Part shown: positions 29,927-37,655 of the stretch, one piece after another
Layout of the letters: each line of letters opens with the position of its first letter
Position numbering within the stretch: position 1 is the first letter of the stretch
Assembly: GCA_030916895.1 (NCBI GenBank)
Contig: JAUPVR010000004.1
Span: forward strand, 1-45,065
Source of the DNA: Patescibacteria group bacterium
GTDB lineage: Bacteria; Patescibacteriota; Minisyncoccia; Phycocordibacterales; UBA5272
Direction of reading: 5' to 3'
DNA: 45,065 nt
Position numbers and translations under genes: made by a program
The notes under the pieces: generated by a model
Databases searched by the model: none
What the model saw: only the letters and a program-made list of their open reading frames with translations
Told to the model about the DNA's origin: nothing

Positions 29927-31192
29927 ATGCGACAATCACACCTATTTACAAAAACAAGAAAAGAAAATCCAAGCGATGAAGTATCAAAAAACGCCGAACT
30001 TCTTATTCGTGCGGGATACATTCATAAAGAGATAGCTGGAGCGTACAGTTTTTTACCCCTTGGTTTACGCGTGCTTGAAAATATTAAGACCATCATTCGT
30101 GAAGAGATGAACAGAGAAGGAGGACAGGAAGTTTTTATGACCGCACTTCAAGATAAGAGTATTTGGGAAAAGACAGATAGGTGGGACGATGCAAAGGTTG
30201 ATAATTGGTTTAAGACAACCATTAAGGGTGGAGGCGAAACAGGGCTTGCAATTACGCATGAAGAACCACTAACAAACATCATGACGGGATTTATTTCGTC
30301 ATACCGCGATTTGCCACGGTATGCATACCAATTTCAGAATAAGTTTAGAAATGAAGCGCGAGCAAAATCAGGCATTATGCGTGGACGCGAGTTTCTAATG
30401 AAGGATATGTATGATTTTTCGAAAAATGAAGCCGAGCACAATGAGTTTTACAACAAAATGCGCGAAGCATACATTCGCACCTTTGATCGCTTAGGTATTG
30501 GCGAAAAAACATATGTAACATTTGCATCGGGCGGAATCTTCTCACCATTTTCTGAGGAATTTCAAACACTGTCAGATGCTGGGGAAGACATGATTTATGT
30601 TGACGAGAAAAAGAAACTCGCCGTTAATAAAGAGGTATACAATGACGAAGCGTTGGCAAAACTAAATTTAAAGAAAGAAGATTTAGTTGAAAAGAAATCA
30701 ATTGAAGTTGGAAATATTTTTCACTTAGGTACAAAGTTTTCAGTACCACTTGGACTTTTCTATACTGATGAAAAAGGGGAGAAACAACCAGTGTATATGG
30801 GTTCGTACGGCATGGGTCCATCACGAATCATGGGAACTATTGTGGAAGTGCTTTCAGATGAGAAGGGAATTGTTTGGCCAACCTCCATCGCTCCGTTTTC
30901 TCTTCACCTTATAGCACTCTATAAGAATAAAGACGAAGAAAGTTACAAAAAAGCAGAATCCCTATATAACGATTTAACTGCCAAAGGAGTTGAGGTATTG
31001 TTTGATGATCGTGAAGCAAGTCCTGGAAATAAATTTGCAGATAGTGATTTGATAGGTATTCCAATGCGCGTTGTTGTAAGTGAAAAGTCTTTGACAGCAG
31101 GAGGGGTTGAGATAAAAGAACGCACATCTGATACAAGTGAGATTGTGACTGTTGAGGAACTTTTTAAAACGTACCAAAAGAATTGCGAATAA
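29927..31192 (+). CDS. proS: prolyl-tRNA synthetase, short form without the editing insertion
   Basis: 421 residues from ATG 29927 (MRQSHLFTKTRKENP). Class II motifs: motif 2 QFQNKFRNEARAKSGIMRGREF and motif 3 GSYGMGPSRIMG; TGLAITHEEPLTNI is in the prolyl site, and the C-terminal anticodon-binding domain has DDREASPGNKFADSDLIG. Standard bacterial ProRS (about 570 residues) carries an inserted editing domain between motifs 2 and 3; here motif 2 runs straight on to the later core (DMIYVDEKKKLAVNKE), so alanine mis-charging would have to be cleared in trans or tolerated. Confidence 0.95.
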   Translation: MRQSHLFTKTRKENPSDEVSKNAELLIRAGYIHKEIAGAYSFLPLGLRVLENIKTIIREEMNREGGQEVFMTALQDKSIWEKTDRWDDAKVDNWFKTTIKGGGETGLAITHEEPLTNIMTGFISSYRDLPRYAYQFQNKFRNEARAKSGIMRGREFLMKDMYDFSKNEAEHNEFYNKMREAYIRTFDRLGIGEKTYVTFASGGIFSPFSEEFQTLSDAGEDMIYVDEKKKLAVNKEVYNDEALAKLNLKKEDLVEKKSIEVGNIFHLGTKFSVPLGLFYTDEKGEKQPVYMGSYGMGPSRIMGTIVEVLSDEKGIVWPTSIAPFSLHLIALYKNKDEESYKKAESLYNDLTAKGVEVLFDDREASPGNKFADSDLIGIPMRVVVSEKSLTAGGVEIKERTSDTSEIVTVEELFKTYQKNCE

Positions 31193-31250
31193 AAAAGGAG
31201 ATCAAACGATATGATTAAGCCTTTTTTGTAACGAGTAGCTAGTGTAGAAA

Positions 31251-31284
31251 GGTATATCCATTATACCATTTTATTTTTATTTTG
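31251..31284 (+). terminator. weak intrinsic terminator after proS
   Basis: GGTATA (31251-31256) and TATACC (31262-31267) with loop TCCAT, followed by ATTTTATTTTTATTTT. A second AT-rich stem (AAAAAAGG with CCTTTTTT) lies just upstream. Confidence 0.45.
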
Positions 31285-31313
31285 TCAAATTAGTTTAGAA
31301 AAAATCGTTATGG

Positions 31314-31319
31314 TAGAAT
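31314..31319 (+). promoter_or_regulatory. extended -10 box TGG-TAGAAT of mreB copy 2
   Basis: Ends 6 bases before ATG 31326; leaderless start of the mreB-mreC-PBP2 operon. Confidence 0.65.
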
Positions 31320-31325
31320 ACCCGC

Positions 31326-32375
31326 ATGTTTGACCGATTTTTCCGCCATTTTTCAAACGATATTGGTATTGACCTTGGTACCGCTAACACGCTTGTGTAT
31401 TTACGTGGTCGAGGAATTGTCATTGATGAACCCTCGGTTGTTGCACTCAACGCAAAAACCGACCGTGTGGTTGCGGTTGGTAACGAAGCAAAGGACATGA
31501 TGGGAAGAACTCCAGCTCACATCAAAATTGTCCGCCCTCTTGTTGACGGTGTGATTTCTGACTATGAAGTAACAGAAGAAATGCTTTCATACCTTATCAA
31601 CAAAGCAAACGATATGGTTAAGAAATTTTTACGTCCACGTGTCGTTATCGGTATTCCTGTTGGCATAACGAATGTTGAAATGCGTGCTGTGTATGATGCT
31701 GCAAAATCAGCCGGTGCGCGTGAAGTGTACATTGTTGAAGAACCAACCGCTGCCGCAATCGGTGTCCACCTTCCAATTCATGAACCAGTTGGAAGCATGA
31801 TTGTTGATATTGGTGGAGGCACAACAGACATTGCCGTTATTGCTCTTGGTGGTGTTGTTCGTTCCAAAAGTTTGAAAGTGGCAGGAGATGTCATGAACAC
31901 AAATATTATTACGTACATTCGTGATGAATTCAAAATGCTCATTGGTGAAAAAACAGCGGAGCACATCAAGATGACAATTGGTTCAGCGGTTCCAGGTGAA
32001 CATACAGAAGAAATGACAGTAAAAGGGCGTGACTTAATTACTGGTCTTCCTCGAGAAGCGGTTATCACTGATACTGATATCCGTGAAGCAATGTACGGAC
32101 CACTTTCTCAAATCGTGGAAGCAATTAAGGAAGTTTTGGAAACAACACCGCCAGAGGTTCTTTCAGATATTATGTATAAGGGTATTACGGTTTCAGGGGG
32201 AGGGGCTCTCATTAGAAACCTTCCGGAACTCCTCAAAATGCAACTTAAAGTTCCTATCAACATTGCGGATGATCCTCTCACATGTGTTGCGCGTGGAACA
32301 GGTGTTATCCTAGAAGATATAGAGAGATATAAAGACGTTGTAATACAAAATACCGATGACATATCGTTCCGCTAG
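31326..32375 (+). CDS. mreB: rod-shape-determining protein MreB, copy 2
   Basis: 349 residues. IDLGTANTLVYLRGRGIVIDEP, MIVDIGGGTTDIAVIALGG and TVSGGGALIRNLPELL are the nucleotide motifs; VEEPTAAAIGVHLPIHEP is the canonical MreB version. This is the operon copy, overlapping mreC by 20 bases, and should be the main partner of the elongation complex (MreC, PBP2). The C-terminus is about 12 residues longer than copy 1. Confidence 0.97.
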   Translation: MFDRFFRHFSNDIGIDLGTANTLVYLRGRGIVIDEPSVVALNAKTDRVVAVGNEAKDMMGRTPAHIKIVRPLVDGVISDYEVTEEMLSYLINKANDMVKKFLRPRVVIGIPVGITNVEMRAVYDAAKSAGAREVYIVEEPTAAAIGVHLPIHEPVGSMIVDIGGGTTDIAVIALGGVVRSKSLKVAGDVMNTNIITYIRDEFKMLIGEKTAEHIKMTIGSAVPGEHTEEMTVKGRDLITGLPREAVITDTDIREAMYGPLSQIVEAIKEVLETTPPEVLSDIMYKGITVSGGGALIRNLPELLKMQLKVPINIADDPLTCVARGTGVILEDIERYKDVVIQNTDDISFR

Positions 32376-33171
32376 ATCAAAAGATAAAGGAAAGCACATT
32401 AAGACAAGTGTTCTTGTTTTTTGCGTGCTCATCCTTTCTCTTTTTTGGAAACCAACACAAGATTTTTTGTATCCAGTTTTTTCTCCAGTTCTTTCTACGT
32501 ACGTTGCGATACGTGATACGGGAACAGGAATTCCACACGCAGTTATTGCGTACTTTACAGATAGAAATACATACGAAAATAAAATTACTAACCTCGAAGA
32601 GCAAATTGAGTATCTTGAAAATGAACTTGCATATGCACATGTACTTACCGACTCTTTTGAAGAGGGAATTCCCCTTGATACTGGAACGACAACAGAATTA
32701 AACACACTGTCAGGTGGCCTATCAACGCTTAAACTGTATCCAATCATAAAAGACAAGACAACAATCTATAATACCATTCTCGTTTCTGGTGGTTTTGACG
32801 ACGGCATTGAAGAGGGCATGGTTGTTTACGTGCGTGGATACGAGGCTGTTGGCTACATTGCAAAGGTGCATAAGTCTTCCTCAGTGGTTAATCTTTTTTC
32901 TTCCGGTAACGAAGAAATTAATGGTGTCATTAAAGATATAGACACTTCACTTATTCTTTTTGGTGATGGTGGTGGTGCGTATCGTATTGAGGCACCAAAG
33001 AGTGTTGATCTTGCGGTTGGTCAAAAAGTGTTTTTGGCAGAGAACCAAAGCATGATACTTGGCACTATCGTTGAAGTTACCGATGATCCACAAGACACAT
33101 TTACACGTGCGTATGTCCGCGGAGCGTACAACCCAAATAGAGCACACATTTTCTATGTCGACTCCAAGTAA
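32356..33171 (+). CDS. mreC: rod-shape-determining protein MreC
   Basis: 271 residues: short basic cytoplasmic N-terminus, one membrane helix (about 18-32), a coiled coil (NKITNLEEQIEYLENELAY, about 75-95) and the two beta-barrel domains with VSGGFDDGIEEGMVVYVRGY and AVGYIAKVHKSSSVVNLF. MreC links MreB filaments to PBP2. It overlaps both the upstream mreB and the downstream small gene, indicating translational coupling. Confidence 0.94.
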   Translation: MTYRSARSKDKGKHIKTSVLVFCVLILSLFWKPTQDFLYPVFSPVLSTYVAIRDTGTGIPHAVIAYFTDRNTYENKITNLEEQIEYLENELAYAHVLTDSFEEGIPLDTGTTTELNTLSGGLSTLKLYPIIKDKTTIYNTILVSGGFDDGIEEGMVVYVRGYEAVGYIAKVHKSSSVVNLFSSGNEEINGVIKDIDTSLILFGDGGGAYRIEAPKSVDLAVGQKVFLAENQSMILGTIVEVTDDPQDTFTRAYVRGAYNPNRAHIFYVDSK

Positions 33172-33322
33172 GCATACCTGGTATAGTATTTTAATAATCA
33201 CATCTGCTCTAGGTATCGATGTCTTTCTTTCCACATCAACGTATCCGCTTTTGACAATTATTGTCTGTGGTATAGTAATTGTACTAGCGTATGTTTCGCC
33301 ATATATCAGGAAATCGTATTAA
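33155..33322 (+). CDS. 55-residue two-helix membrane protein in the mreD position
   Basis: The ORF track gives 33059-33322, but the likely start is ATG 33155 (MSTPSKHTWYSILIITSALG), inside the mreC tail. It has two hydrophobic helices (about 10-27 and 31-48) and a short KSY end. Every known mre operon has mreD between mreC and the PBP2 gene; this protein occupies that slot, overlaps mreC by 17 bases and PBP2 by 32 bases, but is a third of MreD's length. It may be a minimal MreD substitute or a remnant. No sequence motif supports true homology. Confidence 0.6.
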   Translation: MSTPSKHTWYSILIITSALGIDVFLSTSTYPLLTIIVCGIVIVLAYVSPYIRKSY

Positions 33323-34979
33323 GCGCACCTATCGGGAAATTGATCCTGAGGACGTTTTTTTGGATTCACACAACATCCCAACATTTAACACCGATCAAAT
33401 GGAGGGGCATCTAGAAAGGCCATTACCAAGCTATTTCGGGTACCTTGTACTGATTACAATTTTCTTAGTGTTTAGTGTTTTTATTGGGAAACTTTATTCA
33501 ATGCAAATCAAGGAAGCTGATACCTATAGAGAGTTGGCTGATAAAAACCATCTAAAGAGTACGCCGATTTTTGCACATCGCGGAACGATAAGTGACAGAA
33601 AAGGAGAAGTGCTTGCATGGAATGATAGTGCGGGCGGTAATCACGAAATTCCTGAACGCAGGTATACAAAAATTCCTGGATTTTCTAATTTGCTTGGGTA
33701 TGTAAGCTACCCCAAAAAAGATGTAAGCGGTATCTTTTGGCAGGACACATATATTGGGAGAGACGGTATTGAAAAAGCATACAATGCAATCCTTCAGGGT
33801 ATGACAGGAGAGAAAATTATTGCTGTAAATGCCGCTCGAGAAATTGAATCGGAAAATGTGATTGTTGATCCAATTAAGGGAGAAAATATAAAACTTTCAA
33901 TTGATGGTGGTGTACAAGCAAAGCTCTACGAACGTATGCAGGCTCTCTCAGCAAAAGCAGGATTTACAGGAGGTGCTGCGGTTATTATGGATGTACACAC
34001 AGGTGAGATACTGGCGCTTGCAAGTTTTCCTGAGTATGACAACAATCTCATAACTAACGCAACATCAACTGAAGACAGAAATCGTGTGGCAAAAGATCTT
34101 GTCGATAAGCGAGGTAAGTTTATCAATCGTGCAATTTCAGGATTGTTTACACCTGGTTCAACAGTGAAGCCCTTTGTTGCAATTGCCGCACTGATGGAAG
34201 ATGTTATCACGCCAGAGAAACAAATTTATAGTTCGGGGGCTCTTGTTATCAAAAATAAATATGGCGGTCCAGACACTGTCTTTAAAGACTGGAAAGCACA
34301 CGGCTATGTCGATATGCGTGAAGCCCTCTCTGTTTCTTCCGATGAATATTTCTATCAAGTCGGCGGAGGGTACCAGACGCAAAAAGGTTTAGGGATTGAG
34401 AAGATACATACATATGCGACGATGTTTGGATTTGGTACAACAACAGGCATTGATTTACCAAACGAAAAATTCGGTACCATTCCGTCTCCAGAATGGAAGA
34501 AAAAAACATTCGGTGAGGATTGGCTCGTCGGAAATACCTATCACACAGCAATTGGTCAATATGGATTTCAGGTAACACCACTTGAACTTACTCGTGCGGT
34601 TGCGTCAATTGCAAATGGGGGATACCTCGTGACACCACACCTCTTTCTATCCCTTGATGTTGGGAGCTCATCTATTGGACTACAAGAACAAGATCTACGT
34701 GTTATTCGTGAAGGCATGAGAGAAGGTGTTCTTACTGGTACAGCAAAAGCACTTAATCTTTCTGGTGTCACTATTGCTGCAAAGTCAGGAACGGCAGAAC
34801 TTGGTATCACCAAACAACTCGTGAATAGTTGGATTTCTGGTTATTTTCCTTATGAAAATCCAAGGTATGCTTTTGTTGTGATTATGGAAAAAGGGGATAG
34901 ACATAACCCATATGGAGCTGTGTTTGTCATGCGCGAAACACTTGAATGGATGAGAGATAACACGGATTATACGAAATAG
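33291..34979 (+). CDS. mrdA: penicillin-binding protein 2 (elongation transpeptidase)
   Basis: 562 residues: cytoplasmic N-terminus, membrane helix (about 50-66), pedestal domain with HRGTISDRKGEVLAWN, and the transpeptidase domain with SxxK at S290-K293 (PGSTVKPF), SSD at 349-351 (the SxD form normal for PBP2) and KSGTAELG. It cross-links peptidoglycan during rod growth. Last gene of the mreB-mreC operon. The N-terminal 48 residues are longer than needed and acidic (REIDPEDVFLDSH). Confidence 0.95.
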   Translation: MFRHISGNRIKRTYREIDPEDVFLDSHNIPTFNTDQMEGHLERPLPSYFGYLVLITIFLVFSVFIGKLYSMQIKEADTYRELADKNHLKSTPIFAHRGTISDRKGEVLAWNDSAGGNHEIPERRYTKIPGFSNLLGYVSYPKKDVSGIFWQDTYIGRDGIEKAYNAILQGMTGEKIIAVNAAREIESENVIVDPIKGENIKLSIDGGVQAKLYERMQALSAKAGFTGGAAVIMDVHTGEILALASFPEYDNNLITNATSTEDRNRVAKDLVDKRGKFINRAISGLFTPGSTVKPFVAIAALMEDVITPEKQIYSSGALVIKNKYGGPDTVFKDWKAHGYVDMREALSVSSDEYFYQVGGGYQTQKGLGIEKIHTYATMFGFGTTTGIDLPNEKFGTIPSPEWKKKTFGEDWLVGNTYHTAIGQYGFQVTPLELTRAVASIANGGYLVTPHLFLSLDVGSSSIGLQEQDLRVIREGMREGVLTGTAKALNLSGVTIAAKSGTAELGITKQLVNSWISGYFPYENPRYAFVVIMEKGDRHNPYGAVFVMRETLEWMRDNTDYTK

Positions 34980-34985
34980 TGAAAA

Positions 34986-35014
34986 TCGACAGAACTCATT
35001 TTTTATGCTATCCT
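34986..35014 (+). promoter_or_regulatory. promoter of greA
   Basis: TCGACA (34986-34991), 17-base spacer, extended TGC-TATCCT (35009-35014), ending 7 bases before ATG 35022. Confidence 0.65.
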
Positions 35015-35021
35015 GTTTGCC

Positions 35022-35477
35022 ATGGAATATTTAACAATCGAAAAGAAAAACGCCCTCGAAGAAGAACTTAATCAGCTAAAATCAGTTCGCCGAAAGGAGA
35101 TTGCTGATGCTCTTGAATACGCAAAGTCCCTTGGTGACCTCTCAGAAAATGCAGAGTATCATCAAGCTCGTGAGGACCAAGCAAACTGCGAAGAACGCAT
35201 CGCGCACATCGAGCAAATTTTGAAGAATGCTGTTATTTTAAGTGACCACAAGGACGGATTTGTAAGTGTTGGGAGTAAAGTTGTCGTTTTAAAGAAGGGT
35301 GAAAAGGAAACACGAAATTTTGACATTGTTGGTAGTGAAGAAGCAGACTCAATCGCTGGAAAAATTTCTAACGAATCTCCAATTGGACGAGCTCTCCTTG
35401 GTAAAGTTAAAGGTGATACGGTAACATTTGAAACACCAAAAGGCCAAGCAACCTACACGATTAAATCGGTGGAGTAA
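35022..35477 (+). CDS. greA: transcription elongation factor GreA
   Basis: 151 residues. The N-terminal coiled coil has the acidic tip (ALEYAKSLGDLSENAEYHQARED) that reaches into the RNA polymerase channel and stimulates transcript cleavage; the C-terminal FKBP-like domain has GSKVVVLKKGEKE and SPIGRALLGKVKGDTV. Monocistronic with its own promoter and a very stable terminator. Confidence 0.96.
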   Translation: MEYLTIEKKNALEEELNQLKSVRRKEIADALEYAKSLGDLSENAEYHQAREDQANCEERIAHIEQILKNAVILSDHKDGFVSVGSKVVVLKKGEKETRNFDIVGSEEADSIAGKISNESPIGRALLGKVKGDTVTFETPKGQATYTIKSVE

Positions 35478-35495
35478 AGAAACAAGAGGAAAGAT

Positions 35496-35541
35496 AGATG
35501 ATAGAAGAAAATCGCCTTTTGGCGATTTTCTTCTATCATCT
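35496..35541. terminator. very long perfect hairpin terminator after greA
   Basis: A perfect 21-pair stem (35496-35516 with 35521-35541) around loop TTTT; the right arm begins GGCGATTTTCTTCT. No mismatch. It lies 30 bases upstream of the lysS -10 box. Confidence 0.8.
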
Positions 35542-35570
35542 TATATCGTGTATCCATCATCATTTTGTGT

Positions 35571-35576
35571 TATAAT
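35571..35576 (+). promoter_or_regulatory. extended -10 box TGT-TATAAT of lysS
   Basis: Ends 9 bases before ATG 35586. Confidence 0.7.
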
Positions 35577-35585
35577 TTTTCCCAT

Positions 35586-37040
35586 ATGGCAACACTTTCA
35601 GAACTTCGCGCTGAGCGCGTCAAAAAATTAAAAGCACTAGAAGAAAAAGGCCAAGAAGGGTACCCTGGTGTTTCAAGGAGAACACATGACTTGGCGGATG
35701 TAATTCGTAACTTTAAATCACTCCACGATGACGCAACACAGATAATTGTGACTGGTCGTATTATGGCATCTCGCGGACAAGGGGCACTCATTTTCTTTGA
35801 TCTTTTTGATGGTACCGCAAAACTTCAAGCAGTTATTAAGCTTCCAGAATCAGGGGAAGAGGTACATTCGTTTTACACAAGTTTTGTGGATATCGGTGAT
35901 TTTGTTGAAGTTACAGGTACACTTTTTATCACAAAAGCTGGACAAGAAAGTGTTCATGTTACTAACATGCGCATGCTTTCAAAGGCGCTTCTCCCTCTTC
36001 CGGATAAATATCATGGTCTTCAAGATGAAGAGCTTCGTCTTCGTGAACGTTATCTCGATATTCTCACGAACCCTGAACTCCGCGAGATGATAGAAAAAAA
36101 ATCAAAGTTTTGGGAAGTGACTCGTGCATTTTTGAAGGAAAGAAAATTTATTGAGGTTGAGACACCAACACTTGAAGTAACGACAGGTGGGGCAGAGGCG
36201 CGACCGTTTGCGACGCATCATCACGATTTTGATTTGGACGTATTTATGCGTATTTCTGTCGGAGAATTATGGCAGAAACGCCTCATGGCCGGGGGTCTTC
36301 CTCGTACGTTTGAAATCGGCCGTGTGTATCGTAATGAAGGATCTTCACCTGAACATGTACAGGAATTTACAAATTGTGAATTCTATATGGCATATGCCGA
36401 TTACGAGGATGGTATGAATCTCGTGGAGGATCTTTATCGCACCATCGCTAAAGAAGTTTTTGGTACAACAACATTCACCACTCGCGGACATACCTTTGAT
36501 TTAAGTGAGGCGTGGGCGCGTCTTGACTATCGTGAAGAAGTAAAAAAACAAACCGACATAGATATTAACACCGCAACAGACGACGAAATTAAAAAGAAAC
36601 TGAATGAATTAAAAGTAACGTACGACGGAGAAAATCGTGAGCGTCTTGTCGATACACTTTGGAAACATTGTCGTAAGCAAATCTCCGGTCCTGCTTTTCT
36701 TATTAATCACCCGATACTGGTTGCTCCACTTGCAAAGAAAAACAAGGATGGTGAAACAGCACAGGTGTTCCAACCAATTTTAGCAGGTAGTGAATTAGGT
36801 AAGGGGTATACAGAGTTGAATGATCCAATTGACCAGCGTACACGCTTCGAGCAACAACAGTCGCTTCTTGAAGGTGGAGACGAAGAAGCTATGATGGCGG
36901 ATTACGATTTTGTAGAAATGCTTGAGCATGGCATGCCACCAACATGTGGTTTTGGGTTCGGGGAACGACTATTCGCTTTTCTTTCTGATAAACCAATTCG
37001 CGAAATACACACCTTCCCACTCGTAAAGCCAAAAAATTAG
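35586..37040 (+). CDS. lysS: lysyl-tRNA synthetase, class II
   Basis: 484 residues from ATG 35586 (MATLSELRAERVKKL); the ORF-track start at 35565 lies upstream of the -10 box. N-terminal OB-fold anticodon domain (IIVTGRIMASRGQGALIFFD), motif 2 FEIGRVYRNEGSSPEHVQEF and FYMAYADYEDGMNL, motif 3 PPTCGFGFGERLFAFL. The usual motif-3 ending GxGxDRL reads GFGERL here, an oddity in a normally invariant aspartate. It charges tRNA-Lys. Confidence 0.96.
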   Translation: MATLSELRAERVKKLKALEEKGQEGYPGVSRRTHDLADVIRNFKSLHDDATQIIVTGRIMASRGQGALIFFDLFDGTAKLQAVIKLPESGEEVHSFYTSFVDIGDFVEVTGTLFITKAGQESVHVTNMRMLSKALLPLPDKYHGLQDEELRLRERYLDILTNPELREMIEKKSKFWEVTRAFLKERKFIEVETPTLEVTTGGAEARPFATHHHDFDLDVFMRISVGELWQKRLMAGGLPRTFEIGRVYRNEGSSPEHVQEFTNCEFYMAYADYEDGMNLVEDLYRTIAKEVFGTTTFTTRGHTFDLSEAWARLDYREEVKKQTDIDINTATDDEIKKKLNELKVTYDGENRERLVDTLWKHCRKQISGPAFLINHPILVAPLAKKNKDGETAQVFQPILAGSELGKGYTELNDPIDQRTRFEQQQSLLEGGDEEAMMADYDFVEMLEHGMPPTCGFGFGERLFAFLSDKPIREIHTFPLVKPKN

Positions 37041-37045
37041 ATTTG

Positions 37046-37051
37046 TTGACA
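37046..37051 (+). promoter_or_regulatory. -35 box TTGACA upstream of the 37121 gene
   Basis: A consensus -35 followed by an AT-rich stretch (TTTTAATAAAAACT) that should hold the -10. The exact -10 is ambiguous. Confidence 0.4.
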
Positions 37052-37120
37052 TTTACCTTGTTTTAATAAAAACTAGAGAAATACTTGTTCTGTTCTACCA
37101 TTCTTAAAAAGGGGGAGTTG

Positions 37121-37429
37121 ATGAGCCACTATGTCGTTCTCCTCGTTAATCTTGGGGAGATTGAAAAAATTCGAAAAGAGCGTTTTTTTGGAGAAAGAAT
37201 TGCTGAAGCGGTTCGCAATAATCATTCCCCGAATGATAACGTTCACATCATTTCCGAAGACGGCACTGTTCTTGCAACAGTTATCGGAACTGAATTTCAC
37301 ATCACCTCAACAAAAATTGTCATCGTTGAAGAGGGTGTGGGATGGCTTGCAAGTGGCACTTGGCGACCAGCGTGGTCAAAGGTTACCCACGTTGACGCTA
37401 CCGAAATGATTTTTGGAAAAAAAGAATAA
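37121..37429 (+). CDS. orphan 102-residue protein
   Basis: Start at ATG 37121 (MSHYVVLLVNLGEIEK), chosen because AAGGGGGAG lies 4 bases upstream; the ORF-track start at 37085 has none. Soluble, mixed alpha/beta, with repeated short beta-like stretches (VHIISEDGTVLATVIG, TKIVIVEEGVGWLASG). No recognised family. The strong Shine-Dalgarno sequence and consensus -35 mark it as a real gene. Confidence 0.65.
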   Translation: MSHYVVLLVNLGEIEKIRKERFFGERIAEAVRNNHSPNDNVHIISEDGTVLATVIGTEFHITSTKIVIVEEGVGWLASGTWRPAWSKVTHVDATEMIFGKKE

Positions 37430-37432
37430 AAA

Positions 37433-37462
37433 CAAAAAGGCCACAGGTGAAAACCTGTGGCC
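37433..37462 (-). terminator. intrinsic terminator, oriented for the minus-strand pair
   Basis: GGCCACAGGT (37439-37448) pairs with ACCTGTGGCC (37453-37462) around GAAA. The minus-strand side runs into TTTTTGTTTTTA, while the plus-strand side has a weaker T run. It serves the 37485 gene and perhaps also 37121. Confidence 0.85.
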
Positions 37463-37484
37463 GTTTGCATTCTTGTCTGTCAGA

Positions 37485-37646
37485 CTACGGAAGCAGTACG
37501 ACGGGGCGCTTGAGCGTCTTTGAAATCTTGTTTCGCACTGACGAAGCAAGCCCAATAACTTCCGTTTTTGAAAGTCCGGTTACGAGAATCGTGAATGCGC
37601 CAGACCTTCTGTTGACGTTGGTTGCAACCATGATTCTTTTTCGCAT
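37485..37646 (-). CDS. 53-residue orphan protein (below the ORF-track size limit)
   Basis: Read by hand on the minus strand from ATG 37646 to TAG 37487-37485: it begins MRKRIMVATNVNRRSG and ends RPVVLLP. It is basic, with a short hydrophobic beta-like stretch (AFTILVTGLSKTEVIGLASS). It starts 9 bases after the stop of the 38012-37656 gene with AAGGAAA in the gap, and its stop lies 22 bases before a strong minus-strand terminator. Operon position and ribosome-binding site make it a credible gene. No family recognised. Confidence 0.65.
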   Translation of the reverse strand: MRKRIMVATNVNRRSGAFTILVTGLSKTEVIGLASSVRNKISKTLKRPVVLLP

Positions 37647-37655
37647 GATTTTCCT

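Noticed and set aside
31195-31230. A six-codon ORF (ATG ATT AAG CCT TTT TTG TAA) behind AAGGAG after proS
   Set aside because: Too short to judge and overlapping a possible terminator stem; most likely chance.
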